The notes beneath the pieces are model-generated. The model ran no database searches, was not told the DNA's origin, and worked only from the letters and a program-made list of their open reading frames with translations. The position numbers and the translations under genes are program-made. Below are positions 1 through 8,328 of a stretch of 41,592 nt of DNA, piece by piece. Position 1 is the first letter of the stretch, and every line of letters starts with the position of its first letter. Source of the DNA: Collinsella sp. TF05-9AC (GTDB lineage Bacteria > Actinomycetota > Coriobacteriia > Coriobacteriales > Coriobacteriaceae); the NCBI RefSeq assembly GCF_003438495.1, contig NZ_QSSH01000022.1, positions 1 through 41,592 on the forward strand, in the 5' to 3' direction.

Positions 1-15
1 AACATTCCGCAGGAC

Positions 16-60
16 GCAAGAAACCCCCGCCGCACGAAGTGCGCAGCGGGGGTTTCTTGC
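16..60 (-). terminator. Strong intrinsic terminator closing the opp operon
   Basis: Perfect 15-base arms at 16-30 and 46-60 enclose a second small stem (cgcac/gtgcg). The A-rich left arm and T-rich right arm make it able to work in both directions. It lies about 55 bases beyond the oppF stop codon and so ends the minus-strand opp transcript. It may also serve a convergent gene beyond the window edge. Confidence 0.9.
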
Positions 61-115
61 ATGTCCGAGGACGTTCTGAAAAGTAACACCAGGGCGGGCC
101 CGGACAAGTCACCGA

Positions 116-1144
116 CTACAGGTCGATGTGTGATTCCTTGATCGGGAACGGCTCCGCAAAGTGGCAGGCGCAGCAGTGACCCGGGGCAACTTCCTTAAAC
201 TCGGGAAGCTTCTCGGAGCAGATACCCTGCGCGATCGGGCAGCGCGTGTGGAAACGACAGCCGGTCGGCGGATCCAGCGGTGACGGCGGATCGCCGGCGA
301 GGATGATGCGCTTGCGGGTCTTCTGGATATCAGGATCGGGCACCGGCACGGCAGACAGCAGCGACTGCGTGTACGGATGGTGAGGCTCGCTGTAGAGTGT
401 CTTCCAGTCCGAAACCTCGACCATCTTACCCAGATACATAACGGCAACACGGTCGGAGATATGCTGTACGACAGAGAGGTCGTGAGCAATGAAGAGATAA
501 GCCGTACCGAACTTATCCTGAAGCTCCTTCAGCAGGTTCAAAACCTGGGCCTGAATGGAAACGTCAAGTGCAGAGACAGGCTCGTCGCAGATGATCAGCT
601 TGGGCTTCAGAGCGAACGCGCGGGCAATGCCGACACGCTGACGCTGACCGCCGGAGAACTCGTGCGGATAGCGGTTGATGTGCTCGGGGTTCAGACCGAC
701 GACGTCCAGCAGCTCGCGGACACGCTCAATACGCTCCTCCTTGGTGCCCACGCCGTGAATGGTCATGGGCTCGGAGACAATCTCGCCGATGGTCATACGG
801 GGATTCAGCGAAGCATAAGGATCCTGGAAGATAAACTGCATCTCGCGACGCATGTCCTTGATCTCATGCTTGCTCATCTCGGCAACATCTTTACCCTGGA
901 AGAACACCTTACCGGCGGTCGGCTTGGTCAGACGCATGATGGTGCGGCCCGTCGTGGACTTACCGCAACCAGACTCGCCGACCAGGCCAAAGGTCTCGCC
1001 CGGATAAATCTCGAACGAAATGTCATTCACTGCAGAGACGACACGCTTGGAAAAACGCTTGGCGAACATGCCGGACTCAGCGGGGAACTCCTTAGAGAGG
1101 TGCTCGACCTTCAGCAACGGAGTACGCTCGTTGGTATCTGCCAT
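116..1144 (-). CDS. oppF: Oligopeptide ABC transporter ATP-binding protein OppF
   Basis: This is one of the two nucleotide-binding subunits that power oligopeptide import at the inner face of the membrane. The 342-residue protein has Walker A GESGCGKS at residues 56-63, an ABC signature FSGGQRQR, a Walker B LIICDEP and the D-loop SALDVS. The C-terminal oligo_HPY extension keeps its cysteine pattern (GCRF, RCP and later Cys residues). In some Opp ATPases this region binds an iron-sulfur cluster. It is the last gene of oppABCDF. Its ATG shares one base with the oppD stop (TAATG), which implies translational coupling. OppF rather than OppD is chosen by order and by the sequence around Walker A; the peptide specificity cannot be read from the sequence. 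Confidence 0.93.
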   Translation of the reverse strand: MADTNERTPLLKVEHLSKEFPAESGMFAKRFSKRVVSAVNDISFEIYPGETFGLVGESGCGKSTTGRTIMRLTKPTAGKVFFQGKDVAEMSKHEIKDMRREMQFIFQDPYASLNPRMTIGEIVSEPMTIHGVGTKEERIERVRELLDVVGLNPEHINRYPHEFSGGQRQRVGIARAFALKPKLIICDEPVSALDVSIQAQVLNLLKELQDKFGTAYLFIAHDLSVVQHISDRVAVMYLGKMVEVSDWKTLYSEPHHPYTQSLLSAVPVPDPDIQKTRKRIILAGDPPSPLDPPTGCRFHTRCPIAQGICSEKLPEFKEVAPGHCCACHFAEPFPIKESHIDL

Positions 1145-2235
1145 TACGCCTCGCCTCCCTTCTTGGAATCCTTGCGCGTGCGGGACGTCTCAGGAGCGTT
1201 CTTGAGAAACTCGGGGTCACCGGAGTAGTGGCACGCAGAGTAATGACCAGACTCGGTGACAACGCGCTCGGGGCGCTGCTTGCGGCACTTATCGGTCGCA
1301 TAGGGACAACGAGGCGAGAACACGCAGCCCTCGGGCAGGTTCATGAGCGAAGGCGGGTTGCCGTGAATCGGCGTAAGCGGCTTCTTCTCTTCGATGGCCT
1401 GCTCCGGGATGGAGCGGATAAGGCCCCAGGTGTAGGGGTGGCGGCTCTCGTAGAAGATTTCCTCAGCAGTACCGAACTCAACGGGACGGCCGGCGTACAT
1501 AACCATGATCTTGTCGGCCATGTCGGCGACGACGCCCAGGTCATGGGTAATCATGATGATGGCGTTGCCGTTCTTCTCCTGCATTTCCTGCATGAGCTCG
1601 ATAATCTGAGCCTGAATGGTAACGTCCAGGGCAGTCGTGGGCTCGTCGGCAATCAGAATATCGGGATCGCAGGCAAGAGCCATAGCGATCATGACACGCT
1701 GACGCATACCGCCGGAGAACTGGTGCGGATACTCATTGACGCGCTTCTCGGGCTCGGGGATTCCCACGAGGTCCAAAAGCTCGGTAGCGCGCTTGAGCGC
1801 CTCCTGCTTGGAGTAGCCACGGTGCAGACGAAGACCCTCGCCCACCTGCTTGCCAATCTTATAGACCGGGTTCAAGGAGGTCATAGGATCCTGGAAGATC
1901 ATCGCGATGTCGTTACCGCGAATGTGCTGCATCTCTTCCTCGGTCATTTCGAGGATGGAGCGACCGCGATAGCGAACGTCACCGCCCTCAATCTTTCCCG
2001 GAGGCATCGAGATAAGACCCATGATGGTCATGGCGGTCACGGACTTACCGGAGCCGGACTCACCGACGACGCCCAGGGTCTCGCCGCGATCGAGCGTGTA
2101 GGAGACACCGTCGACAGCGCGAACAACGCCATCCTCGGTGTGGAAATACATCTTAAGGTCATCGACCTCGAGCAGATGCTGGCCCTCGGGAACCGGCTGG
2201 TCCTTCAGGTCCACATAGTTCTTGTTCTTCTTCAT
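1144..2235 (-). CDS. oppD: Oligopeptide ABC transporter ATP-binding protein OppD
   Basis: This is the second ATPase subunit of the importer. The 363-residue protein shows Walker A GESGSGKS at 58-65, signature FSGGMRQR, Walker B ILIADEP and the loop TALDVT. The C-terminal oligo_HPY domain has GCVF, PRCP and further Cys residues, so the cysteine motif lost in the second transporter of this window (19280-21295) is intact here. It starts 2 bases after oppC and overlaps oppF by one base, consistent with coordinated production of the two ATPases. The gene is of normal length for the family. Confidence 0.93.
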   Translation of the reverse strand: MKKNKNYVDLKDQPVPEGQHLLEVDDLKMYFHTEDGVVRAVDGVSYTLDRGETLGVVGESGSGKSVTAMTIMGLISMPPGKIEGGDVRYRGRSILEMTEEEMQHIRGNDIAMIFQDPMTSLNPVYKIGKQVGEGLRLHRGYSKQEALKRATELLDLVGIPEPEKRVNEYPHQFSGGMRQRVMIAMALACDPDILIADEPTTALDVTIQAQIIELMQEMQEKNGNAIIMITHDLGVVADMADKIMVMYAGRPVEFGTAEEIFYESRHPYTWGLIRSIPEQAIEEKKPLTPIHGNPPSLMNLPEGCVFSPRCPYATDKCRKQRPERVVTESGHYSACHYSGDPEFLKNAPETSRTRKDSKKGGEA

Positions 2236-2237
2236 CC

Positions 2238-3173
2238 TTATGCGTCCTTCATCTTGACGTCGAGGGCGTCGCGCAGACCATCACCCAGCAGGGTGAAGGC
2301 GAGCACCGTCGAGAGAATTGCCAGACCGGGCATGATCATCATCCAGGGAGCGGTCAGAAGATACTGCTGACCGTCCTGAATCATGGAGCCCCACGAAGGC
2401 GTAGGCGGAATAACGCCCATGCCGAGGAAGGACAGAGCGGACTCGGTCAGAATGGCGCCACCAATGTTCATGGTCGCGTAGACCACGATGGAGGCGACGG
2501 AGTTCGGGAAGATGTGACGCACGACGATACGAGCATCGGATGCACCCATCGCGCGCGCAGCATCAACATAGTCATTTTCCTTGACCGTCAGGATCGCGGA
2601 TCGGAAGACGCGCGCAATCGAAGGCCAGCCGAGAATACCGATGGCGATAAAGACGTTCTGAAGGCCACGGCCGATAACGGCGATCATGGCGACAACGAAC
2701 AGCACGTACGGGAACGCCAGGAAGATGTCCGCACAGCGCATGATGATCGTATCCCAGATGCCGCCGTAGAAACCGGCCAGAGCACCCATGACCAGACCAA
2801 TTAGCGTGGAGATCGCGGTGGCCATAATTCCGACGGACAGCGAAACGCGCGCACCGTAGATAACGCGGACGAGAATGTCACGACCAAGGGCGTCGGTGCC
2901 AAACGGGTGCTCTGCACACGGAGCCAACAGCGACGTCTCGGCCATAGTGGTCGAGTCGGAAGCCGTCGGGGAACCGAGCCAGGGCTTAGCCCACAGATCT
3001 GCGGTCAGGGCAACCACAACGACGATGATGATCCAGCAGACACCGATAACGGCGAGCTTGTTCTTACGAAGACGCTTAAAAGCGTCGCCCCACAGCGTGC
3101 GGGACTTGGCGGGAGCAGATGCGGCCTTGGTGGCGGTAGCCTGCTCCTGAGACTGAGAATCAGTTTCCTGCAT
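2238..3173 (-). CDS. oppC: Oligopeptide ABC transporter permease OppC
   Basis: Integral membrane permease of the BPD_transp_1 family that forms half of the translocation pore. The 311-residue protein has a cytoplasmic N-terminus rich in Gln, Ser and Ala, a first membrane helix around residues 40-60, and then the OppC-typical FGTDALGRDILVRVIYGAR segment. The EAA coupling loop is visible as DAARAMGASDARI. About six hydrophobic segments are present. It lies 14 bases after oppB and 2 bases before oppD. The GTDxxGRD segment separates OppC from OppB. Confidence 0.93.
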   Translation of the reverse strand: MQETDSQSQEQATATKAASAPAKSRTLWGDAFKRLRKNKLAVIGVCWIIIVVVVALTADLWAKPWLGSPTASDSTTMAETSLLAPCAEHPFGTDALGRDILVRVIYGARVSLSVGIMATAISTLIGLVMGALAGFYGGIWDTIIMRCADIFLAFPYVLFVVAMIAVIGRGLQNVFIAIGILGWPSIARVFRSAILTVKENDYVDAARAMGASDARIVVRHIFPNSVASIVVYATMNIGGAILTESALSFLGMGVIPPTPSWGSMIQDGQQYLLTAPWMMIMPGLAILSTVLAFTLLGDGLRDALDVKMKDA

Positions 3174-3187
3174 GAGACGTACCTCCC

Positions 3188-4225
3188 TTAGGCCTTATCC
3201 GACGGACCGCCAAGGCGGATGCGCGGGTCGAGGAATGCATAGCTAATGTCGACGAGCAGGTTGATCACCATGACGACGACAACGATGAGCGTAACGCCGC
3301 CCATAACGATGGGCCAGTCACGCATGCTAATGGCGCGATAGACCTCATAGCCGATACCGGGCCAGTTAAAGACCGTCTCGGTCAGGATGGCGCCCGAAAG
3401 CATGCCGCCAAAGTCGACACCAATATAGGTAACGACGGGGATGAGTGCATTCTTAAGCGCATGCTTGACGATGATCGCACGATTGGAGAGACCCTTGGCC
3501 TTTGCCGTACGGATGTAATCCTGGTTCATGACGTCAAGCAGCTGCGAGCGCATAATGCGCGCAGCATAAGCGGTCGAAACCGAAGCCAGCGTAATGGTCG
3601 GAAGCACATAGTGCATCCAATCCTGATACTGAGAGCTGGAACCGCCGGCACCCGAGATCGGCATGGAGATTGCACCGCCCGTGGCGTCCTTGAGGATGAC
3701 GCCAAAGAACAGCTGCAGCAACATACCGAGCCAGAAGGCCGGGACCGCAACGAGGATCGACGTGGTGAGCGTTACCAAAATATCCCAGAAGGAATAACGC
3801 TTTACCGCCGAAATGATACCCGCACCGATACCCATAATTGCCTCGAGCACGATGGCGCACGCGGCAAGTTTGACCGTATACGGATACTTCTGGGCAAAGA
3901 TTTCCGTAACCGGCAGCTTGCGCTGATACGAATTGCCCAGATCGCCATGAAGCAGGCCGTTCATGTAATACAAGTAACGGTCTACGAGCGACGTTTGAAC
4001 GGGGTCGCCGTTCTCGTCAAGGATCGCGTTGCCGTCCTCGTCCGTCTGGACCAGGTGATAGCGGACGCGAAGCTGAAGCTCCACCTCGGGGGACAGAGCC
4101 TTGTCTCCACCGATCAGCTTGATCGGATCTCCCGGCACGATATTCTGGAGGGCGAACAGAATCAGCGTAACGCCCAAAAACACCGGGATGAACTGAAGCA
4201 CACGTTTAACGATGTACTTACCCAT
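3188..4225 (-). CDS. oppB: Oligopeptide ABC transporter permease OppB
   Basis: First permease subunit. The protein (345 residues) begins MGKYIVKRVLQFIPVFLGVT, the usual OppB/DppB opening helix, followed by the P-G-D-P motif of the first external loop. The EAA-like coupling loop reads RTAKAKGLSNRAI. An external loop near residues 85-105 carries an acidic insert (DEDGNAILDENGDP). That insert sits between helices 1 and 2, where this family varies in length. A hairpin separates the gene from oppA, which precedes it in the operon. Confidence 0.93.
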   Translation of the reverse strand: MGKYIVKRVLQFIPVFLGVTLILFALQNIVPGDPIKLIGGDKALSPEVELQLRVRYHLVQTDEDGNAILDENGDPVQTSLVDRYLYYMNGLLHGDLGNSYQRKLPVTEIFAQKYPYTVKLAACAIVLEAIMGIGAGIISAVKRYSFWDILVTLTTSILVAVPAFWLGMLLQLFFGVILKDATGGAISMPISGAGGSSSQYQDWMHYVLPTITLASVSTAYAARIMRSQLLDVMNQDYIRTAKAKGLSNRAIIVKHALKNALIPVVTYIGVDFGGMLSGAILTETVFNWPGIGYEVYRAISMRDWPIVMGGVTLIVVVVMVINLLVDISYAFLDPRIRLGGPSDKA

Positions 4226-4255
4226 ACCACTCCCCTATCTAGGGATTAACCTAAA

Positions 4256-4285
4256 TGGGATGCCGATCGCCAGACCGGCATCCCA
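4256..4285 (-). terminator. Hairpin between oppA and oppB (partial terminator)
   Basis: Perfect 10-base arms (tgggatgccg and its complement) enclose a 10-base loop in the 156-base gap after oppA. On the minus strand only TTTAGG follows, so the U-tract is weak. Such read-through hairpins typically leave the binding-protein message in excess over the membrane subunits. That use here is inferred from position and not shown. Confidence 0.6.
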
Positions 4286-4381
4286 AAATTACCATCAGCC
4301 AGTTTACCCCAGGTTAGGGAGAACTGTATGTTTCCCATGAGGTCTACGTAAATACTTGACCCTCACGGAAGCTGCAAACTC

Positions 4382-6058
4382 TTAGGCGAGCTCAGCGGTA
4401 CCCAGATCGGCGTGCTTCTGCGGATCGACATAGAGGTGCTTAATGCGATCGGAGCCGGCGATGGTGTGCGTGTAGAACATAATCGGGATGACCGGGCAGT
4501 CGGCAGCGACCATTGCGTCGGCCTCCTGCATCTTAGCGACGCGCTCCTCGTCGTCAACAATAGTACGGGCCTCGTCGACCTTGGCGTCGAACTCGGGGTT
4601 GTTGTAACCGGAGCGGTTGTCGCCACCGAGGGAGTCGGAGTGGAACAGCGGATACAGGAAGTTGTCCATGATCGGGTAGTCGGCAATCCAACCCAGACGA
4701 CCGAACTGATAGTTAAAGTTCTGATACTGCTCGAGCAGGGCAGACCACTCAGGGGTATCGGAGACAGCGGTAACGCCAACCTTGGCGAGGTCACCGATGA
4801 TGGACTCCATGATCTCCTTGTGACCGCCGTCCTGGTTGTAGGACAGGGTCACGCTAATGCCACGATCCCCGTTAGCGCCAGCGGGAGCAACCTTGTCGAG
4901 GTACTCGTTAGCCTTGTCGACATCGTAGGCGCAGAACTCCCATGCGCCCTCCTTGTAGCCATCGATGCCCGGAGGAACAATGCCGTCGGCAGGAGTACGG
5001 GTACCCTTGAAGATGGTCTTGCAGATGGCCTCACGGTTAATGGCCAGGGAGATGCCCCTACGCAGGTCGGCGTTGTTGAACGGCTCGGCCGTGGTGTTGC
5101 AAGTCAGATAGTACGTGGAAGGCTCGGCGCCGAGCAGCATGCGCTCGCCGTCACCCATGGTGTAGCCGTCCTTGGACACGCCGCGATCCTTCTTGGCGGC
5201 ATCGATCTGAGCGACGGGAACGTCGCAGACATCGAGGTTACCGGCCTGGAACTCCTTGTAAGCGGTCTCCATGTCCTTGATGACCTGGAAGTGGATGCCA
5301 TCGATCTTGGCCTTGTCGCCATAGTAATCGTCGAACTTCTTGACGTTGATCTCCTGGCCATCCTCCCACTTGCCGTCCATCATGAACGGGCCGTTACCGA
5401 CCGGGGCAAGATAGAAGCTCTTGACATCGGACTCGGCGCACTCGGGAACCGGGGCCAGAGCCGGATGAGAGGCGACGAAGGGGAAGTCAGCGTAAGCGGA
5501 AGACAGCTTGACGACGAGGGTCTCATCGTCGGGGCACGTAACACCGCTGAGCTCGGTAGCGTTACCGGCAAGCAGATCGTCATAGCCTTCGACCATGGAG
5601 AGGTGATAGGAGACCTCGGAAGGGCCGTACTCGGTAGCGACAGCCGACTTGGTGTTGACCAGACGCTCCCAACCGAGCTTGAAGGACTTGGAGGTAACGT
5701 CGTCACCGTTGTGGAACTTGGCCTTCTTGATCTTGAAGGTAAACTCGGTGGCGTCGTCGTTGGACTCAAAGGACTCGCAAGCCAGCGGAACGATCTCGCC
5801 CTTCTCGGCGTCATAAGAGGTCAGAGCGTCAAAGAGCTGGTACTCGACCTGAGTGCCCTGGTCCTCCTGGACGTTGTAGGGGTCGATGCAGACCGGGTTG
5901 TTGATGTAGAAGTTCAGCGTCGAACCGGACTCAGAACCGGAAGCGTCGCCGCCCTTCTTGCCGCATGCGGCAAGAAAAGCCATGGAGCTCGCAGCAAGGG
6001 TACCGCCAACGAAGGCGCGACGACCCATAACGGGCTGGTGGAACATAGAATCAGCCAT
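4382..6058 (-). CDS. oppA: Oligopeptide-binding lipoprotein OppA (family 5 SBP)
   Basis: Extracellular substrate-binding lipoprotein that delivers peptides to OppBC. The start is placed at 6058 because AAGGAGG lies 5 bases upstream (6064-6070); the frame stays open 16 codons further. The 558-residue protein has a twin-arginine signal (GRRAFVGG, R13-R14), a hydrophobic stretch and a lipobox LAAC with the lipidated Cys at residue 32. This suggests Tat export before lipidation. A Gly/Ser/Asp linker follows, then the SBP_bac_5 domain to the end. It is the first gene of the operon. Family 5 also includes binders of nickel, sugars and antimicrobial peptides, so oligopeptide is the likely but unproven ligand. 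Confidence 0.9.
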   Translation of the reverse strand: MADSMFHQPVMGRRAFVGGTLAASSMAFLAACGKKGGDASGSESGSTLNFYINNPVCIDPYNVQEDQGTQVEYQLFDALTSYDAEKGEIVPLACESFESNDDATEFTFKIKKAKFHNGDDVTSKSFKLGWERLVNTKSAVATEYGPSEVSYHLSMVEGYDDLLAGNATELSGVTCPDDETLVVKLSSAYADFPFVASHPALAPVPECAESDVKSFYLAPVGNGPFMMDGKWEDGQEINVKKFDDYYGDKAKIDGIHFQVIKDMETAYKEFQAGNLDVCDVPVAQIDAAKKDRGVSKDGYTMGDGERMLLGAEPSTYYLTCNTTAEPFNNADLRRGISLAINREAICKTIFKGTRTPADGIVPPGIDGYKEGAWEFCAYDVDKANEYLDKVAPAGANGDRGISVTLSYNQDGGHKEIMESIIGDLAKVGVTAVSDTPEWSALLEQYQNFNYQFGRLGWIADYPIMDNFLYPLFHSDSLGGDNRSGYNNPEFDAKVDEARTIVDDEERVAKMQEADAMVAADCPVIPIMFYTHTIAGSDRIKHLYVDPQKHADLGTAELA

Positions 6059-6295
6059 GCCATCCTCCTTATGAGATAGGACAAAGAAATGTTCAGTCGG
6101 ACACATGTCGAGACAATCCGATCCGAACCATTAAAACGCCGCCCGTTGCTATGGCTGGTTATGCACAACGGACCAACGTTTCGCAATACAGTAGCGCATT
6201 TTATGCACGATTTGGGGCTAATTCCGGTCAACGGTCAAGAATTTCTTTAGTTGGGCGAAGTATATGGGGATATTTTGACTCTGTTACAAATATGT
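6059..6295 (-). promoter_or_regulatory. oppA upstream region with dyads; no gene seen
   Basis: No coding sequence is seen between oppA and the secG terminator. The stretch is AT-richer than its surroundings. It holds ccgttg/caacgg arms at 6143-6148 and 6166-6171, an 11-base dyad gcat-ttt-atgc at 6196-6206 whose minus strand contains a -10-like TAAAAT, and a tandem TTGACC repeat (6226-6238) too far from that -10 to pair with it. The promoter of oppA must lie here, but I cannot fix it. Confidence 0.4.
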
Positions 6296-6326
6296 AAACA
6301 AAAAGGGTCCCGCACCTGCGAGACCC
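6296..6326 (-). terminator. Intrinsic terminator after secG
   Basis: Ten-base arms with one mismatch at 6305-6314 and 6317-6326. On the minus strand they are followed by TTTTTGTTT. The hairpin lies 25 bases beyond the secG stop codon and insulates it from the opp operon. Confidence 0.85.
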
Positions 6327-6351
6327 ATTGCAAACGTATATACGCCGATGC

Positions 6352-6606
6352 TTAGTAGCCGACGATGCCCTGCGGGAAGAAGAACATGCACAGGACGACG
6401 CACACGGCAAAAACGACGGCCATAATTACCGTCAGGCGATCGAGGTTCTGCTCCATGACGCCCGTGGCAGAGCTGGAGTTATACAGCGAGCTAGCGATCA
6501 TATCCGAAACGCCGGTGCCCTTACCGGAATGCATCAGGACGAGAATCGTCAGCGCCACGGCAGAGACAGCCCAAACGACAAACAGAAGAATCTGGAACGG
6601 ACCCAT
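6352..6606 (-). CDS. secG: Preprotein translocase subunit SecG
   Basis: Small auxiliary subunit of the SecYEG protein-export channel. The 84-residue protein has two membrane helices, around residues 5-24 and 58-77. Between them lies the family motif LMHSGKGTGVSDMI, followed by the conserved E-x-N-L-D-R segment before helix 2. AAGGAG lies 7 bases before the ATG. It sits next to the glycolytic block as in many actinobacteria, but strong terminators on both sides make it a separate transcription unit here. Confidence 0.95.
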   Translation of the reverse strand: MGPFQILLFVVWAVSAVALTILVLMHSGKGTGVSDMIASSLYNSSSATGVMEQNLDRLTVIMAVVFAVCVVLCMFFFPQGIVGY

Positions 6607-6642
6607 AGATAAGCTCCTTAATAGAACAATTCAAACTCCAGT

Positions 6643-6651
6643 ACTGTACCA
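6643..6651 (-). promoter_or_regulatory. Candidate extended -10 promoter of secG
   Basis: The minus strand reads TGGTACAGT, an extended -10 (TGn plus a TATAAT-like TACAGT), about 37 bases upstream of the secG start. No good -35 is visible at 16-18 bases, which is tolerable for an extended -10. The terminator at 6712-6745 upstream makes a local promoter necessary. Confidence 0.45.
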
Positions 6652-6711
6652 CAATCCCCCGCTCTCCCCTACCTGCCACTCGGAGACGGGGCAGATATGG
6701 CAGAAATACCA

Positions 6712-6745
6712 AAAAGGGGTTGCCCGAATATGGACAACCCCTTTT
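6712..6745 (-). terminator. Intrinsic terminator after gpmI
   Basis: Perfect 11-base arms, aaaaggggttg and its complement, with a 12-base loop. The A and T runs in the arms make it bidirectional. It lies 25 bases past the gpmI stop codon and ends the pgk-tpiA-gpmI message. Confidence 0.92.
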
Positions 6746-6769
6746 CAAAGAAACGCTTGGCGTTTTCTC

Positions 6770-8323
6770 TTAGGCCTCGGTGGCGAGCACGCGACCCGTC
6801 ATCTCGGCGGAAGGCTCAATACCAGCCATGGTGAGCATGGTCGGAGCGATATCGGAAAGACGGCCGTCCTCGATACCGGTGAGCTTGGCCTTCTCATCAA
6901 CGATAATGAACGGCACACGGTTGGTGGTGTGAGCCGTGAACGGATGCTTGGAACCGTCGGAAGCAACGTCAAACATGTGGTCGGCGTTGCCGTGGTCGGC
7001 GGTGATCAGCGCAAAGCCACCCTTGGCGAGAATCGCCGGGACAACCTTGGACAAGGCATCGTCAACAGCCTCGACGGCCTTAACGGCGGCGTCGAAGACA
7101 CCGGTGTGACCAACCATGTCGCAGTTCGCGAAGTTCACGATGTAGAAATCAGCGCGATCCTCGTTAATAGCGGCGACGAGCTTCTCGGTAACCTCGGGAG
7201 CGCTCATCTCAGGCTGCAGATCGTAGGTAGCGACCTTGGGGGAAGCGACGAGCACGCGCTCCTCGCCCTCCTTGGGCTCCTCGATGCCGCCGTTGAGGAA
7301 GAACGTCACGTGGGCGTACTTCTCGGTCTCGGCGGTGTGCAGCTGCTTCAGGCCGTTGGCGGCGATAACGTCGGCCAGGACGTTCTCGGGGAACGTCTTG
7401 GGGAAGGCGACCTCGACGTCAAACGTCGGATCGTACTCGGTCATCGTCACAAAGTGAGAAAGCTTGATCTGCTCGCGCTCAAAGCCGTCGAACTCCTTGT
7501 CCGTGAACACGCGGGTCATCTGACGGGCGCGGTCGGGACGGAAGTTGAAGAAGATAGCCGCGTCGCCCTCGTGGATGCCCTCGTTGTGGGCAGCGAAGGG
7601 CTCGACGAACTCGTCGCCGCGCGGATCCTTCTCGTAGTAGGCCTTGATACCGGCAACGGGGTCTGTATCGGCATCGGACGCATTGACCATGACGTCGTAG
7701 GCGCGCTGGATGCGCTCCCAACGGTTATCGCGGTCCATGGCCCAATAACGGCCCGACACGGTGGCAACGCGAGCGTCGCAACCGGTCTCCTCGGAGATCT
7801 TAGCCAGGAAGGCGCAGAACTCACTCATGTAACCGGCACCGGACTGCGGGTCAACGTCGCGGCCATCCATGAAGGCGTGGACGCGAACGGTCTTGACACC
7901 GTGCTCGGCAGCCATCTTGACCAGAGCCTCGACGTGGTTCATGTGGGAGTGAACGCCGCCAGGGCTCATAAGGCCCATGAGGTGAAGGGTCTTGCCCTCA
8001 GCCTTAACATCGTCCATAGCCTTGACGAAAACCTCGTTCTTGGCGATGGAGCCGTCCTTGATGGCATTGTTGATGCGCGAAAGCTCCTGGAACACGATGC
8101 GGCCGGCACCGATGTTGAGGTGGCCCACCTCGGAGTTGCCCATCTGGCCGTCGGGAAGGCCCACGTCCTCGCCCGAAGCACCGAGCGTGGTGTGGGGGTA
8201 CTTCTCGTACAGGCTATCAAGGAAGGGCGTCTTGGCAGCGGCGACGGCGTTCTCGCCATCGGCCGGAGCCAGGCCACAGCCGTCCATGATAATCAGGAGT
8301 GCAGGAAGATGACGCTGTGCCAT
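6770..8323 (-). CDS. gpmI: 2,3-bisphosphoglycerate-independent phosphoglycerate mutase
   Basis: Interconverts 3- and 2-phosphoglycerate in lower glycolysis without bisphosphoglycerate, using a two-metal alkaline-phosphatase-type fold. The 517-residue protein has the usual iPGM length. D14 in IMDGCG is the first metal ligand, and S64 in GQMGNSEVGH is the phosphorylated serine. The DGRDVDP and TADHGNAD metal motifs are also present. The usual W of DGWG is C here, which is not catalytic. It starts 5 bases after the tpiA stop codon and is the last gene of pgk-tpiA-gpmI. Confidence 0.96.
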   Translation of the reverse strand: MAQRHLPALLIIMDGCGLAPADGENAVAAAKTPFLDSLYEKYPHTTLGASGEDVGLPDGQMGNSEVGHLNIGAGRIVFQELSRINNAIKDGSIAKNEVFVKAMDDVKAEGKTLHLMGLMSPGGVHSHMNHVEALVKMAAEHGVKTVRVHAFMDGRDVDPQSGAGYMSEFCAFLAKISEETGCDARVATVSGRYWAMDRDNRWERIQRAYDVMVNASDADTDPVAGIKAYYEKDPRGDEFVEPFAAHNEGIHEGDAAIFFNFRPDRARQMTRVFTDKEFDGFEREQIKLSHFVTMTEYDPTFDVEVAFPKTFPENVLADVIAANGLKQLHTAETEKYAHVTFFLNGGIEEPKEGEERVLVASPKVATYDLQPEMSAPEVTEKLVAAINEDRADFYIVNFANCDMVGHTGVFDAAVKAVEAVDDALSKVVPAILAKGGFALITADHGNADHMFDVASDGSKHPFTAHTTNRVPFIIVDEKAKLTGIEDGRLSDIAPTMLTMAGIEPSAEMTGRVLATEA

Positions 8324-8328
8324 ATGTC

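Noticed and set aside
4412..6079. A 555-codon plus-strand frame opposite oppA
   Set aside because: Same antisense effect: low-complexity Val/Leu/Asp/Gly composition and no motif, while oppA is well supported.
6226..6238. Tandem TTGACC repeats as the -35 of oppA
   Set aside because: The nearest -10-like TAAAAT is 22 or more bases away, too far for a normal promoter.
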